Origin: Nitrospirota bacterium
Lineage (GTDB): Bacteria > Nitrospirota > Nitrospiria > Nitrospirales > UBA8639
Direction: 5' to 3'
Length of the DNA stretch: 6,337 bases
NCBI GenBank assembly: GCA_020355985.1
Contig: CP070628.1
Span: 1,124,107-1,130,443 of the forward strand
Part shown: piece by piece, positions 5,641 to 6,337 of the stretch
Position numbering within the stretch: the stretch's first letter is position 1
Layout: every line of letters begins with the position of its first letter
Position numbers and translations under genes: made by a program
Notes under the pieces: model-generated
The model's database searches: none
Seen by the model: the letters and a program-made list of their open reading frames with translations, nothing else
What the model was told of the DNA's origin: nothing

Positions 5641-5925
5641 ATGGCCCCACTCCTCAGTGATGAAAAGCAGATGCATTTAGCGCATGTCATCGTAAAAAGT
5701 GTACAAGGCATGTCGCAAGCCACTTTAAAGGGGGATCAGGCCCAGGCGCTTCGCGAGGTCAAACGCGTCCTTGCTGAACATATGAAAGTCGAGGAAGAGT
5801 TAGAAAAAAAGGTTCGCAGCCGTTTGGAATCCTATTCTCGTCCTGTTCCCGAAGGTTCGCAGGAATGGGATATTCTCTATCGTAAAACCTATGAAGAAGA
5901 ATTGCGTAAGCGAAAGCTTGGGTAA
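5641..5925 (+). CDS. DUF507 family protein, second of the tandem pair (canonical copy)
   Basis: A 94-residue DUF507 protein close to the family consensus. It has the acidic/basic helix AEHMKVEEELEKKVRSRLES and the full C-terminal signature SYSRPVPEGSQEWDILYRKTYEEELRKR (about 65-92). Function is unknown; it has no membrane segment or metal motif and is likely a small cytosolic helical protein. It aligns without gaps to the C-terminal half of the preceding gene product (VEEELEKKVRSRLESY against VEDRLNADVRELLKQF), so the pair arose by duplication and has since diverged strongly. The start is ATG at 5641, with AAGGA 10 bases upstream inside a small hairpin. The 45-bp gap from the previous gene, without a visible terminator, suggests one transcript from the cyclophilin-like gene onward. 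Confidence 0.93.
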   Translation: MAPLLSDEKQMHLAHVIVKSVQGMSQATLKGDQAQALREVKRVLAEHMKVEEELEKKVRSRLESYSRPVPEGSQEWDILYRKTYEEELRKRKLG

Positions 5926-6048
5926 TTCTTTTCCTGCCGCATAGGTTCATCGTTGCCCGTATTCTAAAGGTATCTCAGGTCGGTATTGCGAGGGACTCGT
6001 ATCATCTCTAGCACTCCACTTGAGGGCATGGTATTGTTTTCCACGGTC

Positions 6049-6064
6049 GCGCCCTATGGGGCGC
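6049..6064 (+). promoter_or_regulatory. GC-rich leader hairpin upstream of the small membrane protein gene
   Basis: GCGCCC (6049-6054) and GGGCGC (6059-6064) form a perfect 6-bp all-GC stem with loop TATG. It ends 8 bases before the ribosome site (6073-6080). No T-run follows on either strand, so it is not an intrinsic terminator. It could stabilise or modulate the mRNA leader. In the rest of the 5926-6086 gap I see no convincing promoter, terminator or small gene. Confidence 0.4.
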
Positions 6065-6086
6065 AACAAGCAAGAGGTGGGTTCCG

Positions 6087-6326
6087 ATGAATGAACGCGA
6101 AAAAACCCTCAATGGAATTGGAGCAGCTTTCCTGTCAATTTTGCCAGGAATGGGCCATTTATACTTAGACGTCAAACGCGGGCCCGTCTTTCTGATCTGT
6201 GGCCTGGTGATGCTTGTGGTGTCAAAGTTTTTCTGGCCTATGGGGTGGTTGTTTTATATTCAGCTGGCCATTTTTTCCGGGGTCGATGCGTTTTCCTTTG
6301 GTAAACGGGGCAGAGGACTTTTTTAA
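6087..6326 (+). CDS. Small three-helix membrane protein, TM2-like
   Basis: A 79-residue hydrophobic protein. Residues 9-27, 32-49 and 52-68 are hydrophobic enough to be membrane helices. The first ends in LPGMGHLYLDVKRG, which resembles the PGxGxxY...G motif of TM2-type and similar small inner-membrane proteins. A conserved-looking Asp67-Ala follows the third segment, and the C-terminus is basic (GKRGRG). By the positive-inside rule the charged N-terminus (MNEREK) does not settle orientation, but the basic residues at 30-31 and 72-76 suggest cytoplasmic loops. AGAGGTGG (6073-6080) is a strong ribosome site 6 bases before the ATG. It starts 161 bases after the DUF507 pair and may be independently transcribed. 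The function is unknown; a role in membrane or lipid-related processes would be a guess. Confidence 0.8.
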   Translation: MNEREKTLNGIGAAFLSILPGMGHLYLDVKRGPVFLICGLVMLVVSKFFWPMGWLFYIQLAIFSGVDAFSFGKRGRGLF

Positions 6327-6337
6327 TCATTGAGTGA

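Noticed and set aside
1..6337. Mobile element, CRISPR, toxin-antitoxin or phage-defence system
   Set aside because: There are no transposase, integrase, terminal repeats, spaced repeats or defence-type domains. The exonuclease and phosphatase look like housekeeping genes, and codon use does not shift visibly between genes.

Overview
The window looks like bacterial chromosome with conserved housekeeping genes and no mobile elements. It holds the 3' part of recN, a cyclophilin-like gene (TM1367 type) followed by two tandem DUF507 genes, a YprB-like 3'-5' exonuclease gene coupled to a PP2C phosphatase gene, and two 2OG-Fe(II) oxygenase-type genes. Base composition appears balanced (GC about one half by eye). 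Tandem DUF507 genes fit Nitrospirota or a Desulfobacterota-like lineage. I favour Nitrospirota, but this is inference from gene content.

Layout: 1-1514 (+) is recN without its N-terminus. 1619-2287 (-) is a DUF6445-type protein with an HxD...H...R pattern. 2486-3226 (+) is a second, unrelated-looking 2OG-Fe(II) oxygenase with a complete HxD...H...R set, divergent from the first across a 198-bp spacer that holds an 18-bp inverted repeat. 3216-4031 (-) is a PP2C phosphatase whose stop overlaps the oxygenase stop tail to tail. 4031-4834 (-) is the DEDDy exonuclease, joined to the phosphatase by a TAATG overlap. An 84-bp divergent control region (4835-4918), full of dyad symmetry, separates it from 4919-5925 (+), the cyclophilin-like gene and the DUF507 pair. 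6087-6326 (+) is a small three-helix membrane protein with a GC-rich hairpin in its leader. No gene-free stretch exceeds 200 bases.

How they may work together: recN serves double-strand-break repair and the exonuclease may act in nucleic-acid processing, but they are in different transcription units. The phosphatase and exonuclease are probably translated from one mRNA. The cyclophilin-like and DUF507 genes form a second likely operon of unknown role. The divergent oxygenase pair is the most uncharacterised part: two probable non-heme iron enzymes with unknown substrates and a possibly shared control region. I found no CRISPR array, transposon, tRNA or rRNA, and nothing I would claim as a wholly new system.
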